Part shown: one piece after another, positions 31,584-40,492 of the stretch | How positions within the stretch are numbered: position 1 is the first letter of the stretch | How the letters are laid out: the number at the start of each line of letters is the position of its first letter | Source: an uncultured Clostridium sp. | Lineage (GTDB): Bacteria; Bacillota; Clostridia; Clostridiales; Clostridiaceae | Direction: 5' to 3' | NCBI RefSeq assembly: GCF_947039605.1 | Contig: NZ_CAMQZG010000018.1 | Coordinates: 1-64,000 of the forward strand | DNA length: 64,000 nucleotides | Position numbers and translations under genes: made by a program | The notes under the pieces: generated by a model | Told to the model about the DNA's origin: nothing | Database searches by the model: none | The model's input: only the letters and a program-made list of their open reading frames with translations

Positions 31584-31889
31584 ATGGAAAATATAAAAAC
31601 TTACTTAGAAGAAAATAATTTTGAGGTTATATCAAATAGTGGTAATCAAATAGTGATAGCTTACAAGTTTGATTTAGTTGAACTTAATGCAGCTAGAACG
31701 TTTGTTGATGAGTTAGAAGATTCGTCAGATTCAGAAAAAGATGATGAGTATAAAGCGTATTTAGCTGATATTGCATCAGATAATTTAGAAGATGTTCTAG
31801 AAGAAATTTTAGATGAATTTGATATAGAATTAAGCTATGAAATTACTGAACTTAGTGAAAATAAACAGATGCTTATTTTAAAAAAATAA
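31584..31889 (+). CDS. Small acidic hypothetical protein
   Basis: A 101-aa, strongly acidic protein (many D and E, for example DELEDSSDSEKDDEYKAYLA) with predicted helices; not recognised. AGGAG ahead of ATG 31584 and the short gap of 17 bases place it in the helD-DUF1292 operon. No terminator is obvious before the 6S RNA promoter. Confidence 0.65.
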   Translation: MENIKTYLEENNFEVISNSGNQIVIAYKFDLVELNAARTFVDELEDSSDSEKDDEYKAYLADIASDNLEDVLEEILDEFDIELSYEITELSENKQMLILKK

Positions 31890-31917
31890 TAAAAATAAAT
31901 ATGTGTAAATGTTTTCC

Positions 31918-31945
31918 TTGACTTATAATTTAAGTTTGATATAAT
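31918..31945 (+). promoter_or_regulatory. Sigma-A promoter of the 6S RNA gene
   Basis: TTGACT (31918-31923), 16-bp spacer and TATAAT (31940-31945); the predicted start is near 31952. Confidence 0.75.
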
Positions 31946-31951
31946 TAAAAC

Positions 31952-32150
31952 ATAAAGACATCCTAAGGTGTTCGCGAAGCTTATAAATTCAGCCTACATG
32001 ATAACTACGGGATTTGTAAAATGCTTAACAATGTCGCGCTTCGATGGAGAAATCCTATACTGAAGATAACAGAATTAGGTTGCACATAGCCCACCTGCGA
32101 GACGCAGGTATGAATAAATAAGTGTGACGGCATTTCGGGAGTTAATTGAA
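31952..32150 (+). ncRNA. ssrS: 6S RNA
   Basis: A roughly 200-nt non-coding RNA. The 5' part has CCTAAGGTGTTCGCGAAGC and the 3' part GTGTGACGGCATTTCGGGAG. These match the two arms of the closing stem of E. coli 6S RNA (CUCUGAGAUGUUCGCAAGC and GCGGCGGCAUCUCGGAG), and the internal AATGTCGCGCTTCGATGG matches its GUGGCGCUCCGCGGUUGG. 6S RNA mimics an open promoter and sequesters the sigma-A RNA polymerase in stationary phase. A consensus promoter lies just upstream and a terminator just downstream. The exact ends are estimates. Confidence 0.85.
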
Positions 32151-32154
32151 ATTT

Positions 32155-32185
32155 AAGCCTCTGTAGCAATACAGAGGCTTTTTGT
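32155..32185 (+). terminator. Terminator after the 6S RNA
   Basis: Perfect 11-bp stem (AAGCCTCTGTA with its complement) closed by a GCAA tetraloop, then TTTTTGTT. Confidence 0.85.
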
Positions 32186-32263
32186 TATATATAAATATAA
32201 TTATTCCCATTTTTGGCAAAATAAGGTATAATTTTAACAAAAGGTTTTAGGGGGGTTATTTAA

Positions 32264-33472
32264 ATGGTTAAAATTAGTATGAAAGTACCTTTAGTTGAAA
32301 TGGATGGGGATGAAATGACTAAAGTGCTTTGGCAGTGTATAAAAGAGGAGCTTATAGTACCTTTTATAGATTATAAGGCAGAGTATTATGATTTGGGGTT
32401 AGAGAATAGAGAAAAGACAAAAGATGCTGTAACAATAGAGTCAGCAGAGGCTACAAAAAAATATGGGGTTGCGGTTAAGTGTGCTACAATAACACCAAAT
32501 AAAGATAGAGTAAAAGAATATAATCTATCAGAGATGTGGAAAAGTCCAAATGGGACTATAAGAGCAATTTTAGATGGAACTGTATTTAGAGAGCCTATAA
32601 TAGTAGAAAATATAAAGCCGCTTGTTAAAGGATGGAAAAAGCCTATAATAATAGCAAGACATGCTTATGGGGATATATATAAAGGAACTGAATTAATAGC
32701 TCAAAAAGGTGATACAGTATATTTAACTGTTGAGGGGAAAAATGGTGTGCAAAAATCAGAAATATTTAAATTTGAGAATACTGATGGAATTATTATGGGA
32801 ATGTATAATACTAAAGCATCAATTGAAAGTTTTGCAAAATCATGTTTTGAATATGCATTAGATAGTAAGTTAGATTTATGGTTCTCAACAAAAGATACTA
32901 TTTCTAAAACATATGATCATACATTTAAAGATATCTTTGAAGAAATTTTTGAAGAAAAATATAAAGAAAAATTTAATGAGGCAAAAATAGAATATTTCTA
33001 TACTTTAATAGATGATGCAGTTGCAAGAGTTGCAAGGTCAGAAGGTGGATTTATATGGGCGTGTAAAAATTATGATGGTGATGTTATGTCAGATTTGGTT
33101 GCTACAGCATTTGGATCACTTGCAATGATGAAATCTGTATTGGTTTCTCCAAAGGGTTACTATGAATATGAAGCAGCACATGGAACAGTTCAAAGACATT
33201 ATTATAAATATTTAGAAGGTGAAGAAACTTCTACTAATTCAGTTGCAACTATCTTTGCATGGACAGGTGCATTAAGAAAAAGAGGAGAGTTAGATAAAAT
33301 TGAAGAATTAGTAAGATTCTCAAATGCATTAGAAGAAGCTACAATTAAAACAATTGAAAGTGGTATAATGACTAAAGATTTATCTGTAATTGCAGAAGGG
33401 CAGGTTAAGGCTACTGTGAATTATAAAGACTTTATTATAGCAATAAAAAATGAATTAAGTAAAAGAATATAA
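32264..33472 (+). CDS. icd: NADP-dependent isocitrate dehydrogenase, eukaryote-like type
   Basis: A 402-aa enzyme oxidising isocitrate to 2-oxoglutarate, supplying glutamate and so arginine. It belongs to the homodimeric IDH1/IDH2-like branch, as shown by KVPLVEMDGDEMTKVLW, ATITPNKDRVKEYNL, SPNGTIRAILDGTVFREPI, RHAYGDIYKGTEL and EAAHGTVQRHYYKY. Several of these motifs carry the substrate-binding serine and arginines and the metal-binding aspartates. It is alone: neither citrate synthase nor aconitase is adjacent. GGGGGG precedes the ATG. Confidence 0.93.
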   Translation: MVKISMKVPLVEMDGDEMTKVLWQCIKEELIVPFIDYKAEYYDLGLENREKTKDAVTIESAEATKKYGVAVKCATITPNKDRVKEYNLSEMWKSPNGTIRAILDGTVFREPIIVENIKPLVKGWKKPIIIARHAYGDIYKGTELIAQKGDTVYLTVEGKNGVQKSEIFKFENTDGIIMGMYNTKASIESFAKSCFEYALDSKLDLWFSTKDTISKTYDHTFKDIFEEIFEEKYKEKFNEAKIEYFYTLIDDAVARVARSEGGFIWACKNYDGDVMSDLVATAFGSLAMMKSVLVSPKGYYEYEAAHGTVQRHYYKYLEGEETSTNSVATIFAWTGALRKRGELDKIEELVRFSNALEEATIKTIESGIMTKDLSVIAEGQVKATVNYKDFIIAIKNELSKRI

Positions 33473-33513
33473 AAAATATCCCTAGCATAAAGTTTGCTAG
33501 GGATATTTTTTGT
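33471..33513 (+). terminator. Terminator after icd
   Basis: Perfect 16-bp stem (33471-33486 with 33496-33511), 9-nt loop, ending in six T. Confidence 0.9.
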
Positions 33514-33533
33514 ATTTGAAATAAATTAAATAG

Positions 33534-33734
33534 CTAGGCAATTTTTTCATTCTTTGCTTTGCTAGATTGCCTTACATGTTTTTTGTATCTTAGTCCTTGT
33601 TCTTTTTGGATAAAGTAATCTAAGTTTTGGCTTAGGTTTATTATTAAAGGATTATTTCTTCTCATAAATAATAAAAGGAAATTCAGAAGATACTTTCTTC
33701 TAGTAATTTTTCTATATAAAGTCTTTTTTTTCAA
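33534..33734 (-). CDS. Spo0E-like sporulation regulatory protein
   Basis: A basic protein of about 66 aa. NNPLIINLSQNLDYFIQKEQ matches the Spo0E family helix whose SQxLD motif is needed to dephosphorylate Spo0A-P. The family is short, so the size fits. AAAGGGGG on the minus strand is seven bases before TTG 33734; in-frame codons further upstream lack a ribosome site. The basic N-terminal half (KKKTLYRKITRRKYLLNF) is not typical, so the call is moderate. The 261 bases to its right (33768-34028) hold nothing I can support. Confidence 0.55.
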   Translation of the reverse strand: MKKKTLYRKITRRKYLLNFLLLFMRRNNPLIINLSQNLDYFIQKEQGLRYKKHVRQSSKAKNEKIA

Positions 33735-34028
33735 TTTAAGTCCCCCTTTTAAACTAACATTAGACAAATATTCTTAAAACTCAACTAATCTTTCTAAAAA
33801 TATTATATATCGCTTATAAAAATTTGTAAAATACTTATTTACTTCAATTTTTGCTAGTAATTGACAATTAAATACAGCATTAGATTAGATTGATGAGGAA
33901 AACTAGCGAAGGATGTATAAGTTAGGGAGGAATGATGTGATTAATTGGTATTTAGATATTGATAAAAAACAATAAAATAAGGTAAAATAAGAATATAGAT
34001 AATATGTATACAAAAGGAGATTTTAAAA

Positions 34029-34235
34029 ATGGAACTAAAGAAACTTACAGAAAGAATAAGCGAACTATCAAGAAAAAGTAAAGTGGAGGATTTAACTCCT
34101 GAAGAAAAGAAAGAACAAGAAGAACTAAGAAGAGATTATATAGATAGATATAAAAATAATTTAAGAGCTCAATTAGAAGAGATGAGACCAGGTGAGGCTG
34201 ATAAAAAAAATAAAATGTTAAAGGGTGGTATATAG
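34029..34235 (+). CDS. DUF896 (YnzC-like) protein
   Basis: A 68-aa helical protein with the DUF896 pattern: LTERISELSRKSKVEDLTPE, then EQEELRRDYIDRYKNNLRAQ. B. subtilis YnzC forms a helical hairpin; its role is unclear. AGGAG precedes the ATG, and its stop overlaps the hprK start by one base. Confidence 0.85.
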   Translation: MELKKLTERISELSRKSKVEDLTPEEKKEQEELRRDYIDRYKNNLRAQLEEMRPGEADKKNKMLKGGI

Positions 34236-35143
34236 TGGGAGTTACTGTAGAAAAATTAATTAAAGATTTTGAACTAGAGATTATACAAAAAGGAGAGGCT
34301 AATATTCCGATTGATGTTCAAGATATCAATAGACCAGGCTTACAACTAGCAGGGTTTTATAATTATTTTGCACCAGAGAGAATACAAGTTATTGGTAAGG
34401 CAGAGTGGAGTTTTATAAGTGATATGGCTCCTGATTTAAGAAGAAAAAGAATAAATAAATTTTTCTCTTTTGATATTTCATGTTTAGTGATTACTAGAGA
34501 TTTAGATGTGCCAGAAGATATATTAGCATCTGCAGTTAAAAATAAGACTTGGCTTGTTAGAACTGATATGATAACTACTAAATTTATAAGTAAACTTACT
34601 TTATACTTATCAGATATGATGGCTCCTGAAACAAGATTACATGGAGTTTTAGTTGATGTATATGGGATAGGGATGTTAATAACAGGAGAAAGTGGTATCG
34701 GAAAAAGTGAAACAGCGCTAGAACTTATTAAAAGAGGTCATAGACTTGTAACTGATGATGCCGTTGATATAAAAGAGATTGATGGAGAACTTATAGGAAC
34801 ATCTCCTTATATAACTTTTGGGATGTTAGAAGTTAGAGGTATGGGGATTATTGATGTATCTGCATTATATGGATTAAGTTCAATACTACCATCAAAAGAG
34901 ATAAAAATAATGATTCATTTTGAACATTGGAAAGATGATGGAGATTATGACAGACTTGGAATTGATAATGTCTATGAAGATATTTTAGGTGTTAAACTTA
35001 AAAAAATCAGAGTACCTATCAGACCAGGTAGAAACATAGCTGTAATTATAGAGGCTGCTGCTGCAAATTACAGATATAATTTAATGTCTAATACAAATCC
35101 TGTAGATATTATAGAACAAAGAATGGTTGAATCAAGAGAATAA
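34235..35143 (+). CDS. hprK: HPr kinase/phosphorylase
   Basis: A 302-aa bifunctional enzyme that phosphorylates and dephosphorylates Ser-46 of HPr and so controls carbon catabolite repression. The P-loop GESGIGKS is at residues 151-158, RLVTDDAVDI follows, and LEVRGMGIIDVSALYG is the HprK signature. GTG start at 34235 after AAGGGTGG, overlapping the DUF896 stop. lgt or ptsH are not adjacent. Confidence 0.95.
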   Translation: MGVTVEKLIKDFELEIIQKGEANIPIDVQDINRPGLQLAGFYNYFAPERIQVIGKAEWSFISDMAPDLRRKRINKFFSFDISCLVITRDLDVPEDILASAVKNKTWLVRTDMITTKFISKLTLYLSDMMAPETRLHGVLVDVYGIGMLITGESGIGKSETALELIKRGHRLVTDDAVDIKEIDGELIGTSPYITFGMLEVRGMGIIDVSALYGLSSILPSKEIKIMIHFEHWKDDGDYDRLGIDNVYEDILGVKLKKIRVPIRPGRNIAVIIEAAAANYRYNLMSNTNPVDIIEQRMVESRE

Positions 35144-35165
35144 TAAAAAAAGAGGAGAATTATTT

Positions 35166-36566
35166 ATGAGTAAAAGTTTAATGAGAGAGAATAAACTTGC
35201 ATGGGATGCTTATGAGAAAGCTGATTTAGCAGAAGTTTTTGCATTATCAGATAGATACAAAGTGTTCATGTCTGAGGCTAAAACAGAAAGAGAATGTGTT
35301 GATGTTATGGTTAAAGAGGCTAAAGTGCAAGGGTTTAAAGATTTAAAATCAGTTTTAGCTAATAAAGAGATATTAAAGGCTGGCGATAAAGTTTACTTCA
35401 ATAATATGGGGAAAAGTTTAGCAATGTTTGTTTTAGGTAGTGATGATATAGAGAATGGACTAAGAATAATTGGTTCACATGTTGATGCACCTAGAATTGA
35501 TTTAAAACAAAATCCTTTATATGAAGATAATGGACTTGCACTTTTAGACACTCATTATTATGGTGGAATTAAGAAATATCAATGGGTTACATTACCATTA
35601 GCACTTCATGGTGTATTTATTAAAAAAGATGGAAGTAAGGTTAATGTTGTTATAGGAGAGGATGAAACTGATCCTGTTATAGGAATATCAGATTTATTAA
35701 TTCACTTATCAGCAGATCAACTTGATAAAAAGGCTAGAAATGTTATAGAAGGTGAAGGGCTTAATCTACTTGTTGGTAGTATGCCACTTGCTGGGAGTGA
35801 TGAGAAAGAAAAAGTTAAGCATAATATATTAAATATACTTAATGAAAAATATGATATAGATGAAACTGATTTTATATCAGCAGAACTTGAAGTAGTCCCT
35901 GCTGGAAAAGCAAGAGATTATGGTTTAGACAGAAGTATGGTTATGGCTTATGGTCATGATGATAGAATATGTGCCTATACATCATTTGAAGCTATTTTAG
36001 AGGTGGAGAATCCAGATAAGACTATAGTTGGTCTATTTGTTGATAAAGAGGAAATAGGAAGCGTTGGAGCTACTGGAATGCATTCTAAGTTTTTTGAAAA
36101 TGCATTAGCAGATATAATAGATTCAATGGGGAACTATTCAGATTTAAAAGTTAGAAGAGCATTACAAAATTCAAAAATGCTCTCAGCAGATGTTACAGTT
36201 GCATATGATCCTAATTTTGCGAGCGTAGTTGAAAAAAACAATATTGCATATTTTGGAAAAGGTATTGTATTTAGTAAGTATACAGGTGCAAGAGGTAAGT
36301 CTGGTTGTAATGATGCTAATGCAGAGTATGTTGCATACCTAAGAAATATGATGGATGAAAACAATGTTACTTGGCAAACTTCTGAACTTGGAAAAGTAGA
36401 CCAAGGCGGCGGTGGTACAATAGCATATATTTTAGCACAGTATAATATGGAAGTTATTGATTGTGGAGTTGCACTTCATAATATGCATGCTCCATGGGAA
36501 GTTGCATCTAAAGCAGATATATATGAAGCAAAAAAATGTTATAAAGTATTTTTTGAAAAAGCTTAA
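35166..36566 (+). CDS. M18 family zinc aminopeptidase
   Basis: A 466-aa cytosolic metallo-aminopeptidase of family M18. Zinc ligands and catalytic residues lie in IGSHVDAPRIDLKQNPLYED, in LFVDKEEIGSVGATGMHSKF (the acidic pair) and in CGVALHNMHAPWEVASKADI near the C-terminus. Such enzymes trim N-terminal acidic or hydrophobic residues in peptide turnover. GAGGAG at 35151-35156 sets ATG 35166; a 13-codon upstream extension runs into hprK and lacks a ribosome site. Confidence 0.9.
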   Translation: MSKSLMRENKLAWDAYEKADLAEVFALSDRYKVFMSEAKTERECVDVMVKEAKVQGFKDLKSVLANKEILKAGDKVYFNNMGKSLAMFVLGSDDIENGLRIIGSHVDAPRIDLKQNPLYEDNGLALLDTHYYGGIKKYQWVTLPLALHGVFIKKDGSKVNVVIGEDETDPVIGISDLLIHLSADQLDKKARNVIEGEGLNLLVGSMPLAGSDEKEKVKHNILNILNEKYDIDETDFISAELEVVPAGKARDYGLDRSMVMAYGHDDRICAYTSFEAILEVENPDKTIVGLFVDKEEIGSVGATGMHSKFFENALADIIDSMGNYSDLKVRRALQNSKMLSADVTVAYDPNFASVVEKNNIAYFGKGIVFSKYTGARGKSGCNDANAEYVAYLRNMMDENNVTWQTSELGKVDQGGGGTIAYILAQYNMEVIDCGVALHNMHAPWEVASKADIYEAKKCYKVFFEKA

Positions 36567-36579
36567 TAACTCACTAAAT

Positions 36580-36632
36580 AGACCTTCTTTGAATATATTA
36601 AATTATAAGTATATTCAAGGGAGGTCTTTTTT
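36580..36632 (+). terminator. Terminator hairpin that contains the ribosome site of the holin gene
   Basis: An 18-bp stem (36580-36597 with 36610-36627; only two G-U wobbles) and a 12-nt loop are followed by six T that run straight into ATG 36633. The GGGAGG ribosome site (36619-36624) lies in the 3' arm. It can end the aminopeptidase transcript and, if read through, hides the next gene's start. Confidence 0.8.
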
Positions 36633-36854
36633 ATGAATGAAAATAAATTTAATTGGAAAAGATTAAAAAATTATGGATTATGGGTTTCAGTGTTAGCATT
36701 AGCACCAATGCTTTTAGATGGATTTGGAGTTGATATACTTCCAGCTAATTATGAAATAATAACAACGGCAGTTCTTGGTATTTTAGTAACAGCTGGAATA
36801 TTAAATAATCCTACAACATCAAATAAAGGTTTTTTAGATGATGGAAAAAAATAA
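36633..36854 (+). CDS. Phage-type holin (phi LC3-like), outside any prophage
   Basis: A 73-aa protein with two membrane segments (about residues 14-28 and 40-56), basic N-terminus NENKFNWKRLKNYGLWV and the tail GILNNPTTSNKGFLDDGKK, which is typical of the phi LC3 holin family. Holins make the membrane hole that lets endolysin reach the wall; related chromosomal proteins release toxins or bacteriocins. No endolysin or other phage gene is next to it. Start follows GGGAGG by eight bases, but that site is inside a strong hairpin. Confidence 0.75.
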   Translation: MNENKFNWKRLKNYGLWVSVLALAPMLLDGFGVDILPANYEIITTAVLGILVTAGILNNPTTSNKGFLDDGKK

Positions 36855-36978
36855 AGTTCACTAAAATTTAAAATGTAAAAGGTTCTCTTCTTTAGTAAAA
36901 TCATTGAAATAATAGAAGATATATATTACTATCTTAGTATATACAAAATTTAGAAACAAAGCTAAAGGAGAGGACAAA

Positions 36979-37353
36979 ATGAAAGAAATAATAAATACTA
37001 ATAATGCACCAGGTGCAATAGGACCATACTCACAAGGGGTAAAAGTTGGTGAACTTGTTTTCACTTCAGGACAAATTCCATTAAATCCAGCTACAGGAGA
37101 AATGCCTGAAACAATAGAGGAACAGACAAAACAATCTTTAGAGAATGTAAAAGCTATATTAGAAGCAAGTGGTACTAACATGAATAATGTTATTAAAACT
37201 ACAGTGTTCTTAACAGATTTAAATGATTTTGTGAATATGAATGAAGTATATGCAACTTATTTTAAAGGTGATAAACCAGCTAGAAGTGCGATAGAAATAT
37301 CTAAGCTTCCAAAAGGTGCAAAAATAGAGATAGAAGCTATAGCAACTATGTAA
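36979..37353 (+). CDS. ridA: RidA family reactive intermediate deaminase
   Basis: A 124-aa protein that hydrolyses reactive enamine/imine intermediates made by PLP enzymes. The signature is intact: NAPGAIGPYSQGVKVGELVF, SGQIPLNPATGEM, then LEASGTNMNNVIKTTVFLTD and RSAIEISKLPKGAKIEIEAI, including the substrate arginine in PARSAIE. AAAGGAGAGG precedes the ATG. Confidence 0.93.
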   Translation: MKEIINTNNAPGAIGPYSQGVKVGELVFTSGQIPLNPATGEMPETIEEQTKQSLENVKAILEASGTNMNNVIKTTVFLTDLNDFVNMNEVYATYFKGDKPARSAIEISKLPKGAKIEIEAIATM

Positions 37354-37369
37354 TACTAGGGGGTATGAA

Positions 37370-37615
37370 ATGAATTACAAGACGAGTGGAGTTTGTTCAA
37401 GGGAAATACATTTCGATATTATTGATGAAGAAGTTAGAAATGTTGTTTTTATAAATGGATGTCCAGGGAATTTATTTGGAATAGCTAAGTTAGTTGAGGG
37501 TATGAAAATTGATGAAGCAATTGAAAAACTAGAGGGTATTGATTGTAGAGGAAAAGGTACATCTTGTCCTGATCAGTTATCAAAAGCATTAAAAGAATAT
37601 AAAAATAACATATAA
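37370..37615 (+). CDS. TSCPD domain protein
   Basis: An 81-aa protein with the TSCPD domain: YKTSGVCSREIHFDIIDE, then INGCPGNLFGIAKLVEGM and CRGKGTSCPDQLSKALKEY. The four cysteines suggest metal binding. A related domain lies at the C-terminus of some ribonucleotide reductases; the free form is of unknown function. Sixteen bases after ridA, with its own GGGGG site. Confidence 0.85.
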   Translation: MNYKTSGVCSREIHFDIIDEEVRNVVFINGCPGNLFGIAKLVEGMKIDEAIEKLEGIDCRGKGTSCPDQLSKALKEYKNNI

Positions 37616-37618
37616 AAT

Positions 37619-37650
37619 AATAGGAAGCCTTTTGGCTTCCTATTATTTTT
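37619..37650. terminator. Bidirectional terminator
   Basis: Eleven-bp perfect stem (AATAGGAAGCC and its complement) with a TTTT loop and T-rich flank. It serves the ridA-TSCPD unit and includes the stop codon of the converging PHP gene. Confidence 0.85.
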
Positions 37651-38476
37651 CGTAAAGACTCATAAATTTATTGTAGTAATATTCTTTAATGCTCATATCA
37701 CCGATATATCCATGTTTTGTATCATTCTTAAAACTACCATGACAATCAGAGCCACAAGTAATAATCATGTTATGTAACATTGCATAAGAAGTGTAATTAT
37801 TATTCTCTTCTTTAGTATTTTGGAAATAAATAGCTTCAACACCATCTAAATCAAAACTTAGAACCTCTGATACAGGGGCTTTTTTTATAAGTTTTGGGTG
37901 TGCTAATACAACTAAAGCATTAAATTTCTTTAAAAGTTTAATTCCATCGCGGACATCTAATTTTTCATTAGGAACATATGCAGGAGAGGAATCTCCGATA
38001 AAGTTTTCAAAAATATAGTCCCACTCATAGTCATAACCAGCATCAATTATAACTTGAGCTATATGAGGCCTTGCAATAACCCCTTTTCCTTTTTCTAAAA
38101 CTTTTTTATAATCAATGTTTATATTAAAACAAGTTTTTAAATTTTCTACTATTTTTTTAGCTCTAACTATTCTTTTTTCATGCAAGTTATCTAAAAATAC
38201 TTGGAATTCTTCATTCTTATATGAAGAATCTTTAAAATAACCCAATAGATGGATAGTTGCACCTTTATATTCACAACTAAGTTCAATACCAGGGATAAAT
38301 TTTACGTTAAGAGCCTTAGCTTCTTTTTGTGCTTCATCTAACCCTTTTGTAGTATCATGGTCAGTTAGTGCAATAGACTTTAAATTTAATCTTGAAGCTT
38401 CTTGAATTACTTTAGTTGGTGACATAAGACCATCAGAAGCAGTTGAATGACAATGGAATTCTGCTTTAATTTCCAT
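37643..38476 (-). CDS. PHP domain phosphoesterase
   Basis: A 277-aa metal-dependent phosphoesterase of the PHP family, close in plan to YciV/RNase AM and 3',5'-nucleoside bisphosphate phosphatases. Metal ligands appear in AEFHCHSTASDGLMSP (HxH), SIALTDHDTTKGLDE (DHD), FIPGIELSCEYKG, and the late ALVVLAHPKLI and CGSDCHGSFKND. AGGAGGTTATT precedes ATG 38476. It is divergent from the folate operon, sharing the 84-bp region between. Confidence 0.85.
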   Translation of the reverse strand: MEIKAEFHCHSTASDGLMSPTKVIQEASRLNLKSIALTDHDTTKGLDEAQKEAKALNVKFIPGIELSCEYKGATIHLLGYFKDSSYKNEEFQVFLDNLHEKRIVRAKKIVENLKTCFNINIDYKKVLEKGKGVIARPHIAQVIIDAGYDYEWDYIFENFIGDSSPAYVPNEKLDVRDGIKLLKKFNALVVLAHPKLIKKAPVSEVLSFDLDGVEAIYFQNTKEENNNYTSYAMLHNMIITCGSDCHGSFKNDTKHGYIGDMSIKEYYYNKFMSLYEK

Positions 38477-38560
38477 AATAACCTCCTGAATATATAAATT
38501 TCAGTTTTATAAAATTTCTGATATAATTATTCTAACACATTTAAAAGGAGATATAAAAAT

Positions 38561-39130
38561 ATGTTTTTAATGATAGATAATTATGATTCTTTTGTCCATA
38601 ATTTGATTATGTATTTCAAAGAAATTGGCGAAGAAGTTATGATTATGAATAGAGATGAAGTAAGTAAAGAACAGATAGAAGTTATGAATCCAAAAGGAAT
38701 TATAATTTCACCAGGTCCTAAATCTCCAAAGGAAAGTGTGAATTGTTTAGAAATAATAAATGGTTTTAAAGGGAGAATACCTATTCTTGGGATATGTCTT
38801 GGACATCAATGTATAGGTGAGGTTTTTGGTGCAGATATAATTAAAGGTACAAGACCTATACATGGAAAGGTTGAATACATTGAAAATGATGGTAAAGGGG
38901 TTTTTAAAGATTTACCTAATAAGTTTAAAGTAACAAGATATCATTCTTTGATAGTGAGTGAAAAAGACCTACCTAGTTGTTTAGATATTACAGCTAAAAC
39001 ATTAGATGGTGTAATAATGGGAGTTAGACATAAAAAATATGATGTTGAGGGTGTTCAATTTCATCCTGAAGCTCTTTTAACTGAATTTGGTCATGATATG
39101 CTTAGAAATTTTATTAAGAGGTGTGATTAG
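38561..39130 (+). CDS. pabA: Aminodeoxychorismate synthase glutamine amidotransferase
   Basis: A 189-aa class I glutaminase that supplies ammonia to PabB. The triad is C79 (in LGICLGHQCIGE), H168 and E170 (in VQFHPEALLTEFG). It could in principle also serve anthranilate synthase, but its place as first gene of a folate operon argues for PabA. A TATAAT lies at 38522-38527 and AAAGGAG before the ATG. It abuts pabB with no gap. Confidence 0.92.
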   Translation: MFLMIDNYDSFVHNLIMYFKEIGEEVMIMNRDEVSKEQIEVMNPKGIIISPGPKSPKESVNCLEIINGFKGRIPILGICLGHQCIGEVFGADIIKGTRPIHGKVEYIENDGKGVFKDLPNKFKVTRYHSLIVSEKDLPSCLDITAKTLDGVIMGVRHKKYDVEGVQFHPEALLTEFGHDMLRNFIKRCD

Positions 39131-40492
39131 ATGGATTTTAAGATTAATGAATTTAAAAGTAATTTAGATGCAAATCAGATATATGAGATATGGAAAGATG
39201 AAAAAGATACTATATTATTTGATAGTGCAAAAAAAGATAGTAAGTATTCGAGGTATTCATTTATTGGATTAAATAAATTTTTGAAATTTAGGTCAAAAGA
39301 TGGAGTTAGTTTTATAAATGATGAGGTCGTGATGGGAAATCCACTTGTTATATTAGAAAATATTTTAAATGAATATAAATTAGAATATGAAAGTGAAATA
39401 CCATTTTTAGCAGGAGCTATGGGTTTTTTATCATATGATATGAGTTTTAAACTAGAAAAAATAGAGAGTAAACATAAAGATGAACTTGGAATAGATGATT
39501 TATATTTTCTTTTTTTTGAAAATGTAATTATCTTTGATTTAGAAAAAAATAAAAAATATATTACATCATTAGGTGTTAAAGAAAATTCAGATAACACAAT
39601 TAATTTAATAAAAAATAAAATAGTTGAATTTGAAAAGTCTTATGTGAAGAGGGATGCATATTCTTATAATGAAGATTTCACTAAATTTAATTCTAAATTT
39701 ACAGAAGATGAATATATGAATGCTGTTGATATGGTAAAGGGATATATAGAAGAGGGTCATACTTATATAATGAATATGACGCATCAGTTTGAATGTATAA
39801 ATACTGAAAATTCTTTTGATGTATATTCAAAGCTTAGAGAGATAAACCCTGCGCCATTTTCAGCATATTTAAATATAGATGATTTTGAAATAATATCATC
39901 ATCACCAGAGCGGTTCTTTAATATTATTGATAATAAAATAGAAACTAGACCGATAAAAGGGACAATGCCAAGAGGTTTAACTTCTATAGAAGATGAGAAG
40001 AATAAAGAGATATTACTTAGCAGTGAGAAAGATAAATCAGAATTATTAATGGTAGTTGATTTAGAGAGAAATGATTTAAGTAAGGTATGTGAGCCTTTTA
40101 GTGTTAAAGTTACAGAATTATTTAAGTTAGAAGAGTATCCAACAGTATTCCATTTAGTTTCAACAATAGAAGGAAAGCTTGAAAAAGAAAAAAGTACTAT
40201 TGCAGCTATGAAAGCTTGCTTCCCAGGGGGTTCTATAACAGGAACACCAAAGTATAGAACTATAGAAATTATAGATGAATTAGAGCGTACTAGAAGAGGA
40301 TTATATACAGGGGCAATAGGATATTTTGATTTGAGAGGAAATTGTGATTTTAATATTGTAATTAGAACTATATTAAAAAAAGGAAACAAAGCTTCATTTG
40401 GTGTTGGTGGAGGAATAACTATAGAATCTGACCCTAAAAGTGAATATAAAGAGACTTTAGATAAAGCAAAAGCTTTAATGAGGGTGTTATGA
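39131..40492 (+). CDS. pabB: Aminodeoxychorismate synthase component I
   Basis: A 453-aa chorismate-utilising enzyme that makes 4-amino-4-deoxychorismate. SSSPERFFNIIDNKIETRPI and KGTMPRG carry the PIKGT motif whose lysine distinguishes PabB/anthranilate synthases; CFPGGSITGTPKYRTIEII and AIGYFDLRGNCDFNIVIRT are conserved. The N-terminal half is more divergent, as in other Gram-positive PabB. It overlaps pabC by four bases (ATGA). Confidence 0.92.
   Translation: MDFKINEFKSNLDANQIYEIWKDEKDTILFDSAKKDSKYSRYSFIGLNKFLKFRSKDGVSFINDEVVMGNPLVILENILNEYKLEYESEIPFLAGAMGFLSYDMSFKLEKIESKHKDELGIDDLYFLFFENVIIFDLEKNKKYITSLGVKENSDNTINLIKNKIVEFEKSYVKRDAYSYNEDFTKFNSKFTEDEYMNAVDMVKGYIEEGHTYIMNMTHQFECINTENSFDVYSKLREINPAPFSAYLNIDDFEIISSSPERFFNIIDNKIETRPIKGTMPRGLTSIEDEKNKEILLSSEKDKSELLMVVDLERNDLSKVCEPFSVKVTELFKLEEYPTVFHLVSTIEGKLEKEKSTIAAMKACFPGGSITGTPKYRTIEIIDELERTRRGLYTGAIGYFDLRGNCDFNIVIRTILKKGNKASFGVGGGITIESDPKSEYKETLDKAKALMRVL

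Noticed and set aside
33913..33975. Twenty-codon frame MYKLGRNDVINWYLDIDKKQ in the gap 33768-34028
   Set aside because: Weak ribosome site, very short and no recognised relative; could be the end of a lost gene, but nothing else supports it.
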